NCBI RefSeq assembly: GCF_004121055.1
Contig: NZ_PYAL01000001.1
Location: forward strand, 186,001 to 250,000
From: Achromobacter aloeverae
GTDB lineage: Bacteria; Pseudomonadota; Gammaproteobacteria; Burkholderiales; Burkholderiaceae_B
Length of the DNA stretch: 64,000 bases
Reading direction: 5' to 3'
Both the position numbers and the translations under genes were made by a program. The notes under the pieces were generated by a model that saw only the letters and a program-made list of their open reading frames with translations, made no database searches and had not been told where the DNA came from. Position 1 is the stretch's first letter, and the number at the start of each line of letters is the position of its first letter. Shown here piece after piece: positions 32,059 through 41,497 of the stretch.

Positions 32059-34110
32059 ATGACTTATCGCGTTGGAGTCGACATCGGGGGCTCGTTCACG
32101 GACTTCGCGGTCCTGAACGTGGCGGACAACACCATCCGCACACTGAAAGTCCTGTCGCGGCCCGACCAGCCCGGCGCCGAAGTCGTCAAGGGACTGGGCA
32201 TACTGGCCGAACGCGACGGCATCGCGCCGGACCAGGTCAGCTACTTCACGCACGGAACGACGGTGGGCGTAAACACGGTGATCCAGCGCTCGGGCGCCCG
32301 GCTGGCACTGTTCACCACGCGCAATTTCGAGGACGTGCTGGAACTCGCCCGCCTGAAAATGCCCAACTTCCACAATCTGTATGCGCGCCGGCCGGCGCCA
32401 CTGGTACCACGCGAACGGGTGCACGGCATCGACGAGCGCGTCGATGCGCGCGGCGCCGTCCTGCGGGAGGTCGATCCGGCCAGCCTGCGGCGCGCCCTGG
32501 ACGCGGCGCTGGCCGACGGTTGCGACGGCGTCGTCCTGTCCTTCCTGCACGCCTATCGGAATCCCGCCAACGAGAATGCCGCCCGGGCGCTGATCGCGCA
32601 GTGGGCGCCGGACCTGCCGGTCTGCACCTCCAGCGAGATCTGGCCCATCATCCGCGAATACGAACGCACCATCACCGCCTGCATCAGCGGCTACGTGCAA
32701 CCCAAGGTCGCCTACTACCTGGATGCCTTCGAACAGGCGCTGGCCAACCTGGGGGTGCCCGCCGCGCCGCATATCACCAAGTCCAACGGCGGCATCATGG
32801 GACTGGCGCAGGCCAAGTCCGAATGCGTGCAGATGATCCTGTCCGGCACCGCGTCCGGCGTCATCGGGGCCGGCTTCCTGGCCCACGCCATGGGCCTGCC
32901 GCGCATCCTCAGCCTGGATATCGGCGGCACCAGCGCCGACGTCGCCGTGATCGTCGACGGCAAGGCCGAATACGGCAGCGGCGAGGTGATCGGCGAATTC
33001 CAGATCCATATCCCGTCGATTTCCGTGACGTCGATCGGCCAGGGCGGCGGGTCCATCGCGTGGGTCGACGACCTGGGCATCCTGAAGGTCGGACCGGAGA
33101 GCGCCGGTTCCAGCCCCGGCCCCGCCTGCTTCGGCAAGGGCGGCACGCGCCCGGCGGTGACCGATGCCTTCGCCGCCTGCGGCTGGATCGGCCATGGCGA
33201 CCTGGGCTACAACGCGGTCCAGGTCGACGTGGAGAAGGCGCGCGCCGCGCTGGCTCCTCTTGCCGGGCAATTCGGCACCACGGTGGAAGAGACCGCGGAG
33301 GACATCATCCGCATCGCCGTATCCGGCATGTACGCCGACACCAGCGGCCTGGTATCGCGTTTCGGCATCGACCCGCGCGAGTTCCATTTCCTTGCCTTCG
33401 GCGGCGCGGGTCCGATGATGGCCTGCTTCCTGGCACGCGAACTCAATATCCAGGGCGTCATCGTGCCGCCCACGCCCGGCGTGCTCAGCGCGCTGGGCGG
33501 GCTGATCGCGGACCTCAAGAACGACTTCATCGCCACGATCTACCAGGACCTGAACGCCGTGTGCCTGCCCGCCCTGCGCACGGCCCTGGACGACCTGCGG
33601 CACAAGGCCGAAACGTGGCTGCGCGAAGACCAGGGCTTCACCGGCTCCAGCCGGCTGGCCTGCTCCGCGGACCTGCGCTACCGCGGCCAGTCCTACGAAA
33701 TCGACACGCCCATCGATGCGGACTGGGTTCGTGACGGCGACCTGGACCGCATCGCGCAGGCCTACCACGAACAGCACGCACGCCTGTTCGGCCACAGCGA
33801 TCCCGCCACCGATGTACAGGTGATCAACCTGCGGCTGGTCATCGCCGGCGCCACCCCCAAGCCGGAGCTGCTGCGCCTGCCCCCCGCCGTGGACCCCGCG
33901 ACGCCGCGCGCGACCGTGCCGGTGCATGTGGACGGGGCCTTGCGCGACGTGCGCGTCTACCAGCGCGAGGACCTGCGTGCCGGCCATCGCTTCGACGGCC
34001 CGGCGATCATCGCCCAGGCCGATTGCACCACCTGCGTATTGCCGGACATGCGCGTCGAGGTCGACGGCTACGGCAACCTGGTGATCTCCGTGCCGCGCCC
34101 GGCCGCGTGA
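32059..34110 (+). CDS. hyuA: Hydantoinase/oxoprolinase subunit A (HyuA)
   Basis: Predicted 683-residue ATP-dependent hydantoinase/oxoprolinase A subunit, cytoplasmic, hydrolysing a cyclic amide bond together with HyuB. The N-terminal HyuA-N domain begins VGVDIGGSFTDFAVL and contains FTHGTTVGVNTVI. The actin-like catalytic domain has LSLDIGGTSADVAVI near 294-308 and QGGGSIAWVD. A C-terminal acetone-carboxylase-like domain follows ADLRYRGQSYEI near 535. Length is normal. It leads a three-gene operon with hyuB and an aldehyde dehydrogenase. Homologues act on hydantoins, 5-oxoproline, N-methylhydantoin or acetone; the substrate here is open, though the neighbouring amine oxidase and transporter suggest a cyclic nitrogen compound. 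Confidence 0.93.
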   Translation: MTYRVGVDIGGSFTDFAVLNVADNTIRTLKVLSRPDQPGAEVVKGLGILAERDGIAPDQVSYFTHGTTVGVNTVIQRSGARLALFTTRNFEDVLELARLKMPNFHNLYARRPAPLVPRERVHGIDERVDARGAVLREVDPASLRRALDAALADGCDGVVLSFLHAYRNPANENAARALIAQWAPDLPVCTSSEIWPIIREYERTITACISGYVQPKVAYYLDAFEQALANLGVPAAPHITKSNGGIMGLAQAKSECVQMILSGTASGVIGAGFLAHAMGLPRILSLDIGGTSADVAVIVDGKAEYGSGEVIGEFQIHIPSISVTSIGQGGGSIAWVDDLGILKVGPESAGSSPGPACFGKGGTRPAVTDAFAACGWIGHGDLGYNAVQVDVEKARAALAPLAGQFGTTVEETAEDIIRIAVSGMYADTSGLVSRFGIDPREFHFLAFGGAGPMMACFLARELNIQGVIVPPTPGVLSALGGLIADLKNDFIATIYQDLNAVCLPALRTALDDLRHKAETWLREDQGFTGSSRLACSADLRYRGQSYEIDTPIDADWVRDGDLDRIAQAYHEQHARLFGHSDPATDVQVINLRLVIAGATPKPELLRLPPAVDPATPRATVPVHVDGALRDVRVYQREDLRAGHRFDGPAIIAQADCTTCVLPDMRVEVDGYGNLVISVPRPAA

Positions 34111-34153
34111 CGCCGTCCGTCTGCCCCCTACTTCCCGCCCTAGGAACCGAGAC

Positions 34154-36178
34154 ATGGCTATCGATCGCCGCAATCTCCAGGTACTGGCCAACTATTGTTC
34201 GGCGGCCGCCGACGCCATGGCCTACACACTGATGCGCACCGCCCACTCCACCTTCGTCAAGGAGACCGAGGACTTCTCCTGCGCGATCGTCACCGACACC
34301 GGGCTGTGCTTCGCGAATCCGCGCAGCTACGGCGCGCCCTGGTATAGCGGCATCGACTACGGGCCGGTGCTTCGTATGATCGATCACTACGAAGAAGGCG
34401 ACATCTGCATCACCAACGATTCCTACAGCGGACACGTGGCGACCCACTCGCCCGACCTGCACATCTGGAAACCCGTCTTCCACGAAGGCCGGCTGGCCTG
34501 CTTCGTGGTGGGCCACATCCACAACACGGACGTCGGCGGCGCGGTGCCCGCGTCGCTGTCGCGGTCCTTGACCGAGATCGTGCAGGAAGGCATACGCGTG
34601 CCGCCCCTGAAAATCATCCGCGCGGGCAAGCTCAACGAGGAAGTGGCCGCCATCATGCGGCTCAACGTGCGCGCGCCCGACCAGAACTGGGGCGACTTCA
34701 ATGCGCAGATCGCCTCGGTCAACATCGGCGAACGCAAGATCCGGGAAATCATCGACCGCTTCGGCTACGACGGCTTCAAGGAAGGCGCGCTTGCCATCCT
34801 GGACTACGCGGAGAACCAGGCGCGCAAGATCATACGCGCGATTCCCGACGGCGAATATTTCTTCGCCGACTATGCCGACGAGGACGGGGACGGCGGCCAC
34901 CCCTGCCGTGTCGCGCTGACGCTGCGCGTGCGCGGGGACGAGGTGGAACTGGACTACAGCGGCAGCGACCCGCAGCTGGCTTCGTCCCTGAACATGCCCA
35001 CCGGCGGCCATGAGCGGCATCCGCTGGCGCTGGTGGGGTTGACCTATGTGCTGGTAACCCTGGATCCCACGCTGTGGCTGAACGCGGGCACGCTGCGCGT
35101 GGCGCGTGCCCTGCTGCCGCGCGGCTCGGTGGTCAACTGCGTGGCGCCGGCGGCGGTGGGCATGCGGTCCCTCACCTGCATGATCACGCAGGTGGTCACC
35201 TTCGGCGCCTTCTCGCTGGCCCTGCCCGACCGCATGCCGGTCACCGCGCCAGGCGGCAATGCCATCATGAACGTCAAGACCCAGGATCACGAGGACCGCA
35301 CGGTCATGGCCTCCATCGGACCGGTGGGCGGCGGCGGCGGCGCGACGCCCGTGAGCGACGGCCCGGAAGGCTGCGGCGGTGCGTCGGCCTTCCTGAAGAA
35401 CACGCCCATCGAAATCACCGAGGCGGAAGTGCCCATTCATTTCCTGCGCTACGGCCTGTGGCCCGACTCGGCCGGCGCCGGGCGCCTGCGCGGCGGCATG
35501 TCGACCGTCATGGAATTCCGCGTTTCCTCGCCCAATACCGTGGTGACCGCGCGCAACCGCAACCGCTCGCGCTTTGCCTCCTGGGGGGTGCTGGGCGGCC
35601 AGGCGGGCATGACGTCGCGCTTCACCAAGAACCCCGATACGCCGGAGAGCATCGAGCTCGGCAACAAGGACGTGGTGGCCTGCGACCCGGGCGACGTCAT
35701 CCGCGTCATCGGCCCCGGCGCCGGCGGCTACGGCAGCCCGCTCGAACGCACGCCCCAGCGGGTGCGGCAGGATGTACGCGCAGGCCTGGTGTCGCCGGAG
35801 GCGGCCCGGGACACCTACGGCGTGGTACTGGCCGGCGACGGCGTGGACGAGGCGGCCACGCAGGCCTTGCGGCAGGAGCTGAAGGATAAGCTGCAGGACC
35901 GGACACCCGCAACCGGCCACTTCGACCACGGGCCCGCGCGACAGGCCTTCGAGGAGGTCTGGACCGTCGACCGCTACGCCGCGCTCACCGCTTTCCTGGA
36001 AAGCGCGCCGATCGCCTGGCGCCACTACCTGAAGCGCAAGGTATTCGATGCCGTGGCCGCAGGCCAGCACGCGGGCTCGACGCCGCAGGCCCAGATGGCG
36101 GGCATCTTCGCGGACCTCGCGCGCAAGTACGGCACGCTGGCGCTGGCCGGCGGCGCCAAGACGGAGGTTCGCCCATGA
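34154..36178 (+). CDS. hyuB: Hydantoinase/oxoprolinase subunit B (HyuB)
   Basis: Predicted 674-residue B subunit, partner of the HyuA upstream (44-base gap). The N-terminus contains MRTAHSTFVKETEDFSCAI, and later DICITNDSYSGHVATHSPDLHIW and CFVVGHIHNTDVGG, the metal-binding and substrate core typical of HyuB. GGGGGATPVSDGPEG near 390 and RNRNRSRFASWGVLGGQ near 465 are further family landmarks. It is longer than the usual 520-600 residues: a C-terminal extension of about 80 residues follows the YGVVLAG segment. The ALDH gene starts inside its last codons (ATGA), so the three proteins are coupled. Confidence 0.92.
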   Translation: MAIDRRNLQVLANYCSAAADAMAYTLMRTAHSTFVKETEDFSCAIVTDTGLCFANPRSYGAPWYSGIDYGPVLRMIDHYEEGDICITNDSYSGHVATHSPDLHIWKPVFHEGRLACFVVGHIHNTDVGGAVPASLSRSLTEIVQEGIRVPPLKIIRAGKLNEEVAAIMRLNVRAPDQNWGDFNAQIASVNIGERKIREIIDRFGYDGFKEGALAILDYAENQARKIIRAIPDGEYFFADYADEDGDGGHPCRVALTLRVRGDEVELDYSGSDPQLASSLNMPTGGHERHPLALVGLTYVLVTLDPTLWLNAGTLRVARALLPRGSVVNCVAPAAVGMRSLTCMITQVVTFGAFSLALPDRMPVTAPGGNAIMNVKTQDHEDRTVMASIGPVGGGGGATPVSDGPEGCGGASAFLKNTPIEITEAEVPIHFLRYGLWPDSAGAGRLRGGMSTVMEFRVSSPNTVVTARNRNRSRFASWGVLGGQAGMTSRFTKNPDTPESIELGNKDVVACDPGDVIRVIGPGAGGYGSPLERTPQRVRQDVRAGLVSPEAARDTYGVVLAGDGVDEAATQALRQELKDKLQDRTPATGHFDHGPARQAFEEVWTVDRYAALTAFLESAPIAWRHYLKRKVFDAVAAGQHAGSTPQAQMAGIFADLARKYGTLALAGGAKTEVRP

Positions 36179-37674
36179 GCGGTCCCACCACGCCCTCGCT
36201 GGACTTCGATCCCGCCACGCTAACGCTGCCCCGAAGCCAGTTCATCGGTGGCCAGCTGGTCGATGCCGGCGAGGAGGTGCTGCCGGTGCTGCGCCCTTGC
36301 GACGGCGGTCCGCTCGGCGACCTGCGCGAGGCCGATGAGGGCCTGGTGCACCGCGCCGTCGACGATGCCCGGCAGGCCTGGCTCGCCAGCGGCTGGGGCA
36401 CGTGTCCGCCGCGCGAACGCGCCCGCGTGCTGCGGCGCTGGGCCGACCTCATAGACCGCGACGCCGTGGCCCTGGGCCAGCTGGAAGCCGTCGCATCCAC
36501 CCGCCCCGTGGGCGAGGCCGTTCCCGGCGACGTGCCCTTCACGGCGGAAGCCATCCGTTTCTTCGCCGAGCTGGCCGACAAATCCGGCGGCGATGTCGCC
36601 GCGACGCGCCGCGACAGCCTGGGCCTGGTCATGGCCGAACCCTATGGCGTGATAGGCGCGATCGCGCCCTGGAATTTCCCGCTGTCCATGGCGTCGTGGA
36701 AGTGCGGGCCAGCCCTGGCCGCGGGCAATGCGGTCGTGCTCAAGCCGTCCGAGCTGACGCCCTACTCCACGCTGCGCCTGGCGCAGCTGGCGATTGAGGC
36801 GGGTGTGCCGCCGGGCATTTTCAATGTGGTCAATGGCCGCGGCCACGTCACGGGCGCGGCCCTGGTGCGCCACCCCGGCATCGGCAAGATTTCCTTCACC
36901 GGATCGACGCGCACCGGCGGCCAGATCATGAGCGAGACCGGCCGCCACGGGACCCGTCCCGTCACGCTGGAGCTGGGCGGCAAGAGCCCGCAGCTGGTGT
37001 TCGCGGACATTGCCGACCTCGACCACGTGGCCCGCTGCATCGCGCGCGGCTTCACCGCCAACGCCGGACAGGCCTGCGTGGCCGGCAGCCGGCTGATCGT
37101 GCATCGCAGCCTGGCCGAGCCGCTGTGCGAGGCCATCGTCGCCCAGGTGCGCCGCCTGCGTCCCGGCCCCACGTGGGCGTCGTGCAGCGCCTATGCGCCC
37201 ATCATCAGCCAATCCCAGGCGCAACGCATCGACCAACTGGTGCGCGCCGCCGTCGACGCGGGCGCCAGCGTGCTGACGGGCGGCGGCTTCTTCGACGACG
37301 CCCCCTGCTTCTACCAGCCCACGGTGCTGGACGATGTCACGCCCGACCTGGCGGTCCTGCGCGAGGAAGTCTTCGGACCGGTGCTGACCGTACAGCGCTT
37401 CGACGAAGAAGAGGAAGGCCTGCTGCTGGCCGATCACGCCACCTATGGCCTGGCCGCCGGCGTCTATACGCGCGACATCGGCCAGGCCTTGCGCGCGGCG
37501 CGCCGCATCGAGGCCGGCACCATCTGGATCAATCGCTACGGGCGCAGCGGCGACATGATCATCCCCACCGGGGGCTACAAGGGGTCGGGAATAGGCAAGG
37601 ACCTGGGCCGCCAGGCCTTCGAGGCGGCCTTGCGCTACAAAAGCGTGCTGATCGACTTCGAGGCGGCGGCCTGA
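36175..37674 (+). CDS. NAD(P)-dependent aldehyde dehydrogenase (2)
   Basis: Predicted 499-residue cytoplasmic aldehyde dehydrogenase. The general base is E267 in LELGGKSPQ, the nucleophile C301 in NAGQACVAGSR, and FTGSTRTGG near 241-249 is the nucleotide loop. It resembles gamma-aminobutyraldehyde / betaine-aldehyde-type dehydrogenases, common next to amine oxidases. The start overlaps the hyuB stop by 4 bases. It probably oxidises an aldehyde released by the neighbouring amine oxidase or the hydantoinase pathway. A 12-bp tandem array follows its stop directly. Confidence 0.93.
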   Translation: MSGPTTPSLDFDPATLTLPRSQFIGGQLVDAGEEVLPVLRPCDGGPLGDLREADEGLVHRAVDDARQAWLASGWGTCPPRERARVLRRWADLIDRDAVALGQLEAVASTRPVGEAVPGDVPFTAEAIRFFAELADKSGGDVAATRRDSLGLVMAEPYGVIGAIAPWNFPLSMASWKCGPALAAGNAVVLKPSELTPYSTLRLAQLAIEAGVPPGIFNVVNGRGHVTGAALVRHPGIGKISFTGSTRTGGQIMSETGRHGTRPVTLELGGKSPQLVFADIADLDHVARCIARGFTANAGQACVAGSRLIVHRSLAEPLCEAIVAQVRRLRPGPTWASCSAYAPIISQSQAQRIDQLVRAAVDAGASVLTGGGFFDDAPCFYQPTVLDDVTPDLAVLREEVFGPVLTVQRFDEEEEGLLLADHATYGLAAGVYTRDIGQALRAARRIEAGTIWINRYGRSGDMIIPTGGYKGSGIGKDLGRQAFEAALRYKSVLIDFEAAA

Positions 37675-37677
37675 ACA

Positions 37678-37736
37678 CGGGTGGACAATGGGGTGGCCAG
37701 CGGGGTGGCCAACGCGGTGCCAACGCGGTGGCCACA
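37678..37736. repeat. 12-bp tandem repeat, about 5 units
   Basis: Starting 4 bases after the aldehyde dehydrogenase stop: CGGGTGGACAAT, GGGGTGGCCAGC, GGGGTGGCCAAC, GCGGTGCCAAC (11 bases, one deletion) and GCGGTGGCCACA. The units are imperfect. It occupies more than half of the gap to the convergent regulator gene. Confidence 0.75.
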
Positions 37737-37778
37737 ACGGCCGGCCCACGGCGTCTGCCGCATCTCCCGCACGGGCAG

Positions 37779-38459
37779 TCACAAATGTATGACCGGGCGC
37801 TCCGTGTTCATGATCCACAGCAGGCGCGCGTCCTTGCCCGTGGGGTTGGACACGCCGTGCGGCACCGCGCTGGAGAACTGGAAGCTGTCGCCCTCGTTGA
37901 GTATGGCTTCCTGGTCCGCCAGCACCAGCGAGATCGTGCCCTCCAGCACCATGCCCGCCTTCTCGCCCCGCCCCAGCAAGACCTCTTCCGACCGCGAATG
38001 CGGTGGAATCAGGATGATCATGAACTGCAGGTCGTGCTCGCCCGGCGGCGACAGCAGTTCCTTGAGCAAGCCATGCGGCCCGACCCGGAACTTGGGACGC
38101 TGGTCCGCGCGCCGCACGAATTCCGGCGCGGCGTTTCGCCGTGGCGCGGCCGCCGGCGCATCGTCCTCCAGCAGCGCCGACAAGGGCACGTGCAGCGCCG
38201 TGCGCAGCTTCTCCAGCATGCGTATCGAAGGGTTGGCCTGGTCGCGCTCGATCTGGCTGATCATGCCGACCGAGACCTCGGCCAGTTCGGCGAGGGTCTT
38301 CAACGACAGGTTGGAATCGCGGCGGATGCGGCGCAGGCGCTGGCCTACGCTGCTGTCCGGAGCCGTGGCGGCCGCGGACGGCGTACCGCGGGATGTTGTT
38401 TTGCGTGGCATGGTTTTATTGTCCGTGGGCACGTCCAGGATGTCGTGTGGCGGCATCAT
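37779..38459 (-). CDS. XRE-cupin transcriptional regulator (PuuR-like)
   Basis: Predicted 226-residue regulator (210 if ATG 38411 is used). The helix-turn-helix domain reads GQRLRRIRRDSNLSLKTLAELAEVSVGMISQIERDQANPSIRMLEKL, and the C-terminal cupin has HSRSEEVLLGRGEKAGMVLEG and LNEGDSFQFSSAVPHGVSNP. XRE-cupin proteins usually sense small amines, amino acids or related ligands and repress catabolic genes. The long start is preferred because it overlaps the permease stop (ATGATG), making the regulator the last coupled gene of the ABC operon. I infer it binds the CAAT-N2-ATTG sites in both divergent promoters of this module. Confidence 0.9.
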   Translation of the reverse strand: MMPPHDILDVPTDNKTMPRKTTSRGTPSAAATAPDSSVGQRLRRIRRDSNLSLKTLAELAEVSVGMISQIERDQANPSIRMLEKLRTALHVPLSALLEDDAPAAAPRRNAAPEFVRRADQRPKFRVGPHGLLKELLSPPGEHDLQFMIILIPPHSRSEEVLLGRGEKAGMVLEGTISLVLADQEAILNEGDSFQFSSAVPHGVSNPTGKDARLLWIMNTERPVIHL

Positions 38460-39325
38460 GCGGCATTGAGCTTCGCGATGCCGTAATAGCGGTTGACGAG
38501 CAGCAGCACCAGCACCGATATCATCATCTGTACCGTGCTGATGGCCGCGATGGAAGGATCGAACTGGTTCTGCATATAGCTCAACATCACAACCGGTAGC
38601 GTATTCGTCGTGGCGGTGCCGAAGAAAAAGGAGATCGGCAGGTTGTCCAGCGACGTCAATATAGCGAATACCGCGCCCGCGAAAATGCCCGGCTTGACCA
38701 GCGGCAAGGTCACGTGGCGCAGGACCTGCCAGCGATTGCCCCCCAGGACGGCCGCGGCCTCCTCCAGGTCCGGCGACATCGAGCGGTACACGGACAGGAC
38801 GGTGCGGGTGATGTACGGAATCGCCAGCACGGTGTGCGCGATCAGCAGGGACAAAAACGAGACGCCATGTATGAGCGCCGACAGGTAGTACAGCAAGGAG
38901 AAGCCCAGCACCACGGCCGGGATGGAGATCGGCGCCAGCAGCAGCGTCGACAACATGCCGGCGGACCGGGTGCGCGAGCGCGCCAGCGCCAGCGCGGCCG
39001 GCACGCCGATCAGCGCGCCCAGGAGGGCCGACGAGGCCGCCAGCTTGAGGCTGACCACCAGGGAATCGAGGAAAGGCCGGTACTCGACGATGCGCTGGTA
39101 CCACCGCACGGAATACGACTCGATCGGAAAGGCAATGAAGGACGCGGACGTGAACGACACCACGACCACCAGCACGATGGGCCCCAGGATGAACAGCACG
39201 AAGAGCGCGACGTAGACGCCCAGCAGGCGCCTTTCCCAGTTGGCGGGCGCACGGCGGCGCGGCGGCGCGGCGCTGTCGGCCTTGTGCCCGGCTGGCGCCA
39301 CGCGGGCGATTTTGGCGTAGCTCAC
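38456..39325 (-). CDS. ABC transporter permease (PotC-like)
   Basis: Predicted 289-residue inner-membrane permease with about six hydrophobic segments and the EAA-type coupling loop EEAAAVLGGNRWQVLRHVTLPLVKPGI near 190-216. It resembles PotC of spermidine/putrescine importers. It begins with a GTG at 39325 whose first bases overlap the stop of the preceding permease (GTGA). The N-terminus is basic and proline-rich before the first membrane segment. It pairs with the PotB-like permease. Confidence 0.92.
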   Translation of the reverse strand: MSYAKIARVAPAGHKADSAAPPRRRAPANWERRLLGVYVALFVLFILGPIVLVVVVSFTSASFIAFPIESYSVRWYQRIVEYRPFLDSLVVSLKLAASSALLGALIGVPAALALARSRTRSAGMLSTLLLAPISIPAVVLGFSLLYYLSALIHGVSFLSLLIAHTVLAIPYITRTVLSVYRSMSPDLEEAAAVLGGNRWQVLRHVTLPLVKPGIFAGAVFAILTSLDNLPISFFFGTATTNTLPVVMLSYMQNQFDPSIAAISTVQMMISVLVLLLVNRYYGIAKLNAA

Positions 39326-40188
39326 GGCTTGACCCCCTTGCGACGGATGAAACGCACCTGCAGCACCAGGCAAAGCAGCGCGGCGACCAGCAGCACGTTG
39401 CCCATGGCGCTGGCGAACAGCGTGTCCTGGGTAAGGTTGAACTGCTGGTAGATCAGCAAGGGCAAGGTCACCACCCTGCCGCCGCCCAGCAGCAGCATGG
39501 TGACAAAGCTGCCGTTGGTAAGCACGAAGACGAGTATGCACCCGGTGGCCACGCCATCGAGGCTCAAGGGCAGCGTCACCCTGAGGAAAGCGCCCAGCCG
39601 CGAGGCGCCCAGCACGCGCGCCGACTCTTCCAGGCGTGCATCGATGCCGCGCAGGACGGCGGCGATGGACAGCACCATGAACGGTATGAGCACGTGGACC
39701 AGGCCGATATAGACGGCGATGGGCTGGCGCGCCATGTCCACGGGCCTTGCGATGAGGCCTGCCGCCATCAGCCACTGGTTGAGCAGTCCCGTGCGCGACA
39801 GCAGCACCTGCCAGCCGAAGGTGCGCATGATCACGGAGGTCAGCAAGGGCGTGATCAGGCAGAACAGGATCAGTCCATTCCACTTCCCCGCGTGGCGCAC
39901 CATGAAATAGGCGACCGGATAGCCCAGCACCAGGCATGCCAGCGTCACCACCAGGCTGACGCGCAGCGTTTCGCCGAGAATGCTCAGGTAATAGCCGTCC
40001 GTGAACAGCTTGGCGTAGTAGAACCAGGGGCCGTTCTGCGCGCCCGCGTCGCCCATGCCGCGCAGGAAGTTGCCGCCCAGCGGCAGCACGAAGAACGCGG
40101 CGAGGAACAATAGGGCCGGGGCCGCCCAGCAGGGACCTATCAGGACATAGGGTCGCCGCCGCGCCCGGCCCGATGCTGGCGCGCTCAT
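39322..40188 (-). CDS. ABC transporter permease (PotB-like)
   Basis: Predicted 288-residue inner-membrane permease with six hydrophobic segments. The coupling loop reads LEESARVLGASRLGAFLRVTLPLSLDG near 186-212. GWQVLLSRTGLLNQWL near 125-140 is typical of PotB-like subunits. Its start overlaps the stop of the ATPase gene by 4 bases and its stop overlaps the next start. With its partner it forms the channel for the substrate captured by the 41558 binding protein. Confidence 0.92.
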   Translation of the reverse strand: MSAPASGRARRRPYVLIGPCWAAPALLFLAAFFVLPLGGNFLRGMGDAGAQNGPWFYYAKLFTDGYYLSILGETLRVSLVVTLACLVLGYPVAYFMVRHAGKWNGLILFCLITPLLTSVIMRTFGWQVLLSRTGLLNQWLMAAGLIARPVDMARQPIAVYIGLVHVLIPFMVLSIAAVLRGIDARLEESARVLGASRLGAFLRVTLPLSLDGVATGCILVFVLTNGSFVTMLLLGGGRVVTLPLLIYQQFNLTQDTLFASAMGNVLLVAALLCLVLQVRFIRRKGVKP

Positions 40189-41270
40189 GCCGCGACCTCG
40201 TCGAGGATCACCGCCGACGCCTCGTCCCAGGCGAGCCCCACGCGCTCGCCGACGCCGGCGACCGGCCTGTGGTCCTGGTGGTAGACGAAGACGGGGGCCG
40301 CGCGGCCGGCCACCGACATTTCATAGGCATAGTGGCTGCCGCGGAAAATCACCGCCTGCACGCGCGCCGACAGCGCGCCGCCGTCGTTGGCGGCCAGGCG
40401 GATGCGCTCCGGCCGGACGGCGACCTGCACGCGGGCGCCCGGCGCCGGCAGCGCCGCGGCCGGCGCGGCCGGCATCAGGCGCTGCGGGGCGTCGTCCAGG
40501 CGCACGGCCGGCCGTCCCGAGTCATCGCTGGCCAGCACCCCTTCGAAGATATTCGAAGTGCCGAGGAATTCGGACACGAAGCGCGTCAAGGGACGCGCAT
40601 AGACATCCTGCGGCGCGCCGATCTGCACGATGCGGCCCTGCGCCATGACGGCGACCCGATCGCTCATGGTCACCGCCTCTTCCTGGTCGTGCGTGACCAT
40701 GACCGACGTAATCCCCAGCCTCTGCTGCAGCGCCCGCAGCTCGAACTGCATGCCTTCGCGCAAATTCTTGTCCAGGGCGCCCAGCGGTTCGTCCAGCAGC
40801 AGGACCGAGGGGTTGGTGATCAGGGCCCGCGCCAGGGCGATGCGCTGTTGCTGGCCGCCGGACAGCTGATGGATGTGGCGGTCCTCGTACCCGGACAAGC
40901 GCACCAGGTCCAGCATCTCGCGCACGCGCCTGGCCTGCTCGCTGCGATTGACGCGCCGCATCTTCAGGCCGAAGGCGATGTTCTCGCCCACCGTCATGTG
41001 CGGGAAAAGGCTGTAGTTCTGGAACACCATGCCCAGGCCGCGCTTGTTCGGCGGCAAGTCCGTGACGTCGCGCTGGTCGATGTGGACGCTGCCCGTGTCC
41101 GGTGTCTCGAAGCCGGCCAGGATGCGCAAGGTCGTGGTCTTCCCGCAGCCCGACGGACCGAGCAGGGCCAGCAACTGCCCGCCCTCCACATGCAGGTCCA
41201 ACGGACTGAGCGCCTGGGCCTGGCCGAAGCGTTTGCTGATCTGCTTGAGTTCCACCGGTGCGGGCATCAT
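40185..41270 (-). CDS. ABC transporter ATPase (PotA-like)
   Basis: Predicted 361-residue cytoplasmic ATPase that powers the importer. Walker A GPSGCGKTTT is near 38-47, the signature LSGGQQQR near 135-142, Walker B LLLDEPLG near 155-162 and the switch histidine in VTHDQEEA. A C-terminal TOBE-type domain from about 245 (FLGTSNIFEGVL onward) is typical of PotA and FbpC. It is the first gene of the four-gene overlapping operon and divergent from the binding-protein gene, with site C of the proposed operator between them. Confidence 0.94.
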   Translation of the reverse strand: MMPAPVELKQISKRFGQAQALSPLDLHVEGGQLLALLGPSGCGKTTTLRILAGFETPDTGSVHIDQRDVTDLPPNKRGLGMVFQNYSLFPHMTVGENIAFGLKMRRVNRSEQARRVREMLDLVRLSGYEDRHIHQLSGGQQQRIALARALITNPSVLLLDEPLGALDKNLREGMQFELRALQQRLGITSVMVTHDQEEAVTMSDRVAVMAQGRIVQIGAPQDVYARPLTRFVSEFLGTSNIFEGVLASDDSGRPAVRLDDAPQRLMPAAPAAALPAPGARVQVAVRPERIRLAANDGGALSARVQAVIFRGSHYAYEMSVAGRAAPVFVYHQDHRPVAGVGERVGLAWDEASAVILDEVAA

Positions 41271-41312
41271 GGTCGTGCGGACTCGCTGAATTGAACGATA
41301 TCGAGGAATTTA

Positions 41313-41326
41313 CAATAAATTGAAAT
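41313..41326. promoter_or_regulatory. Candidate XRE-cupin operator, site C
   Basis: Read on the minus strand this is ATTTCAATTTATTG, a 12 of 14 match to site A with inverted CAAT/ATTG half-sites. It lies 43 bases upstream of the ABC ATPase start. Confidence 0.45.
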
Positions 41327-41497
41327 TTGATCAAGCCCGGGCGGCTTAGGATTTTCACTAAGGCCGGTAGCGCGAAACGCTGCGAAAGCGGGCAATCTCT
41401 CGGGGAAATACCAATAACGGCGAGGCGTTTTTGTTCGTATGCTGCATAACAATGTAGTGAACATCTGGCCCGCAGCTGAGTGAATGGCGGGTCGGTA

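Noticed and set aside
32008-34191. A 727-codon minus-strand open frame opposite hyuA
   Set aside because: HyuA on the plus strand has full domain structure; the opposite frame is a GC-driven shadow.
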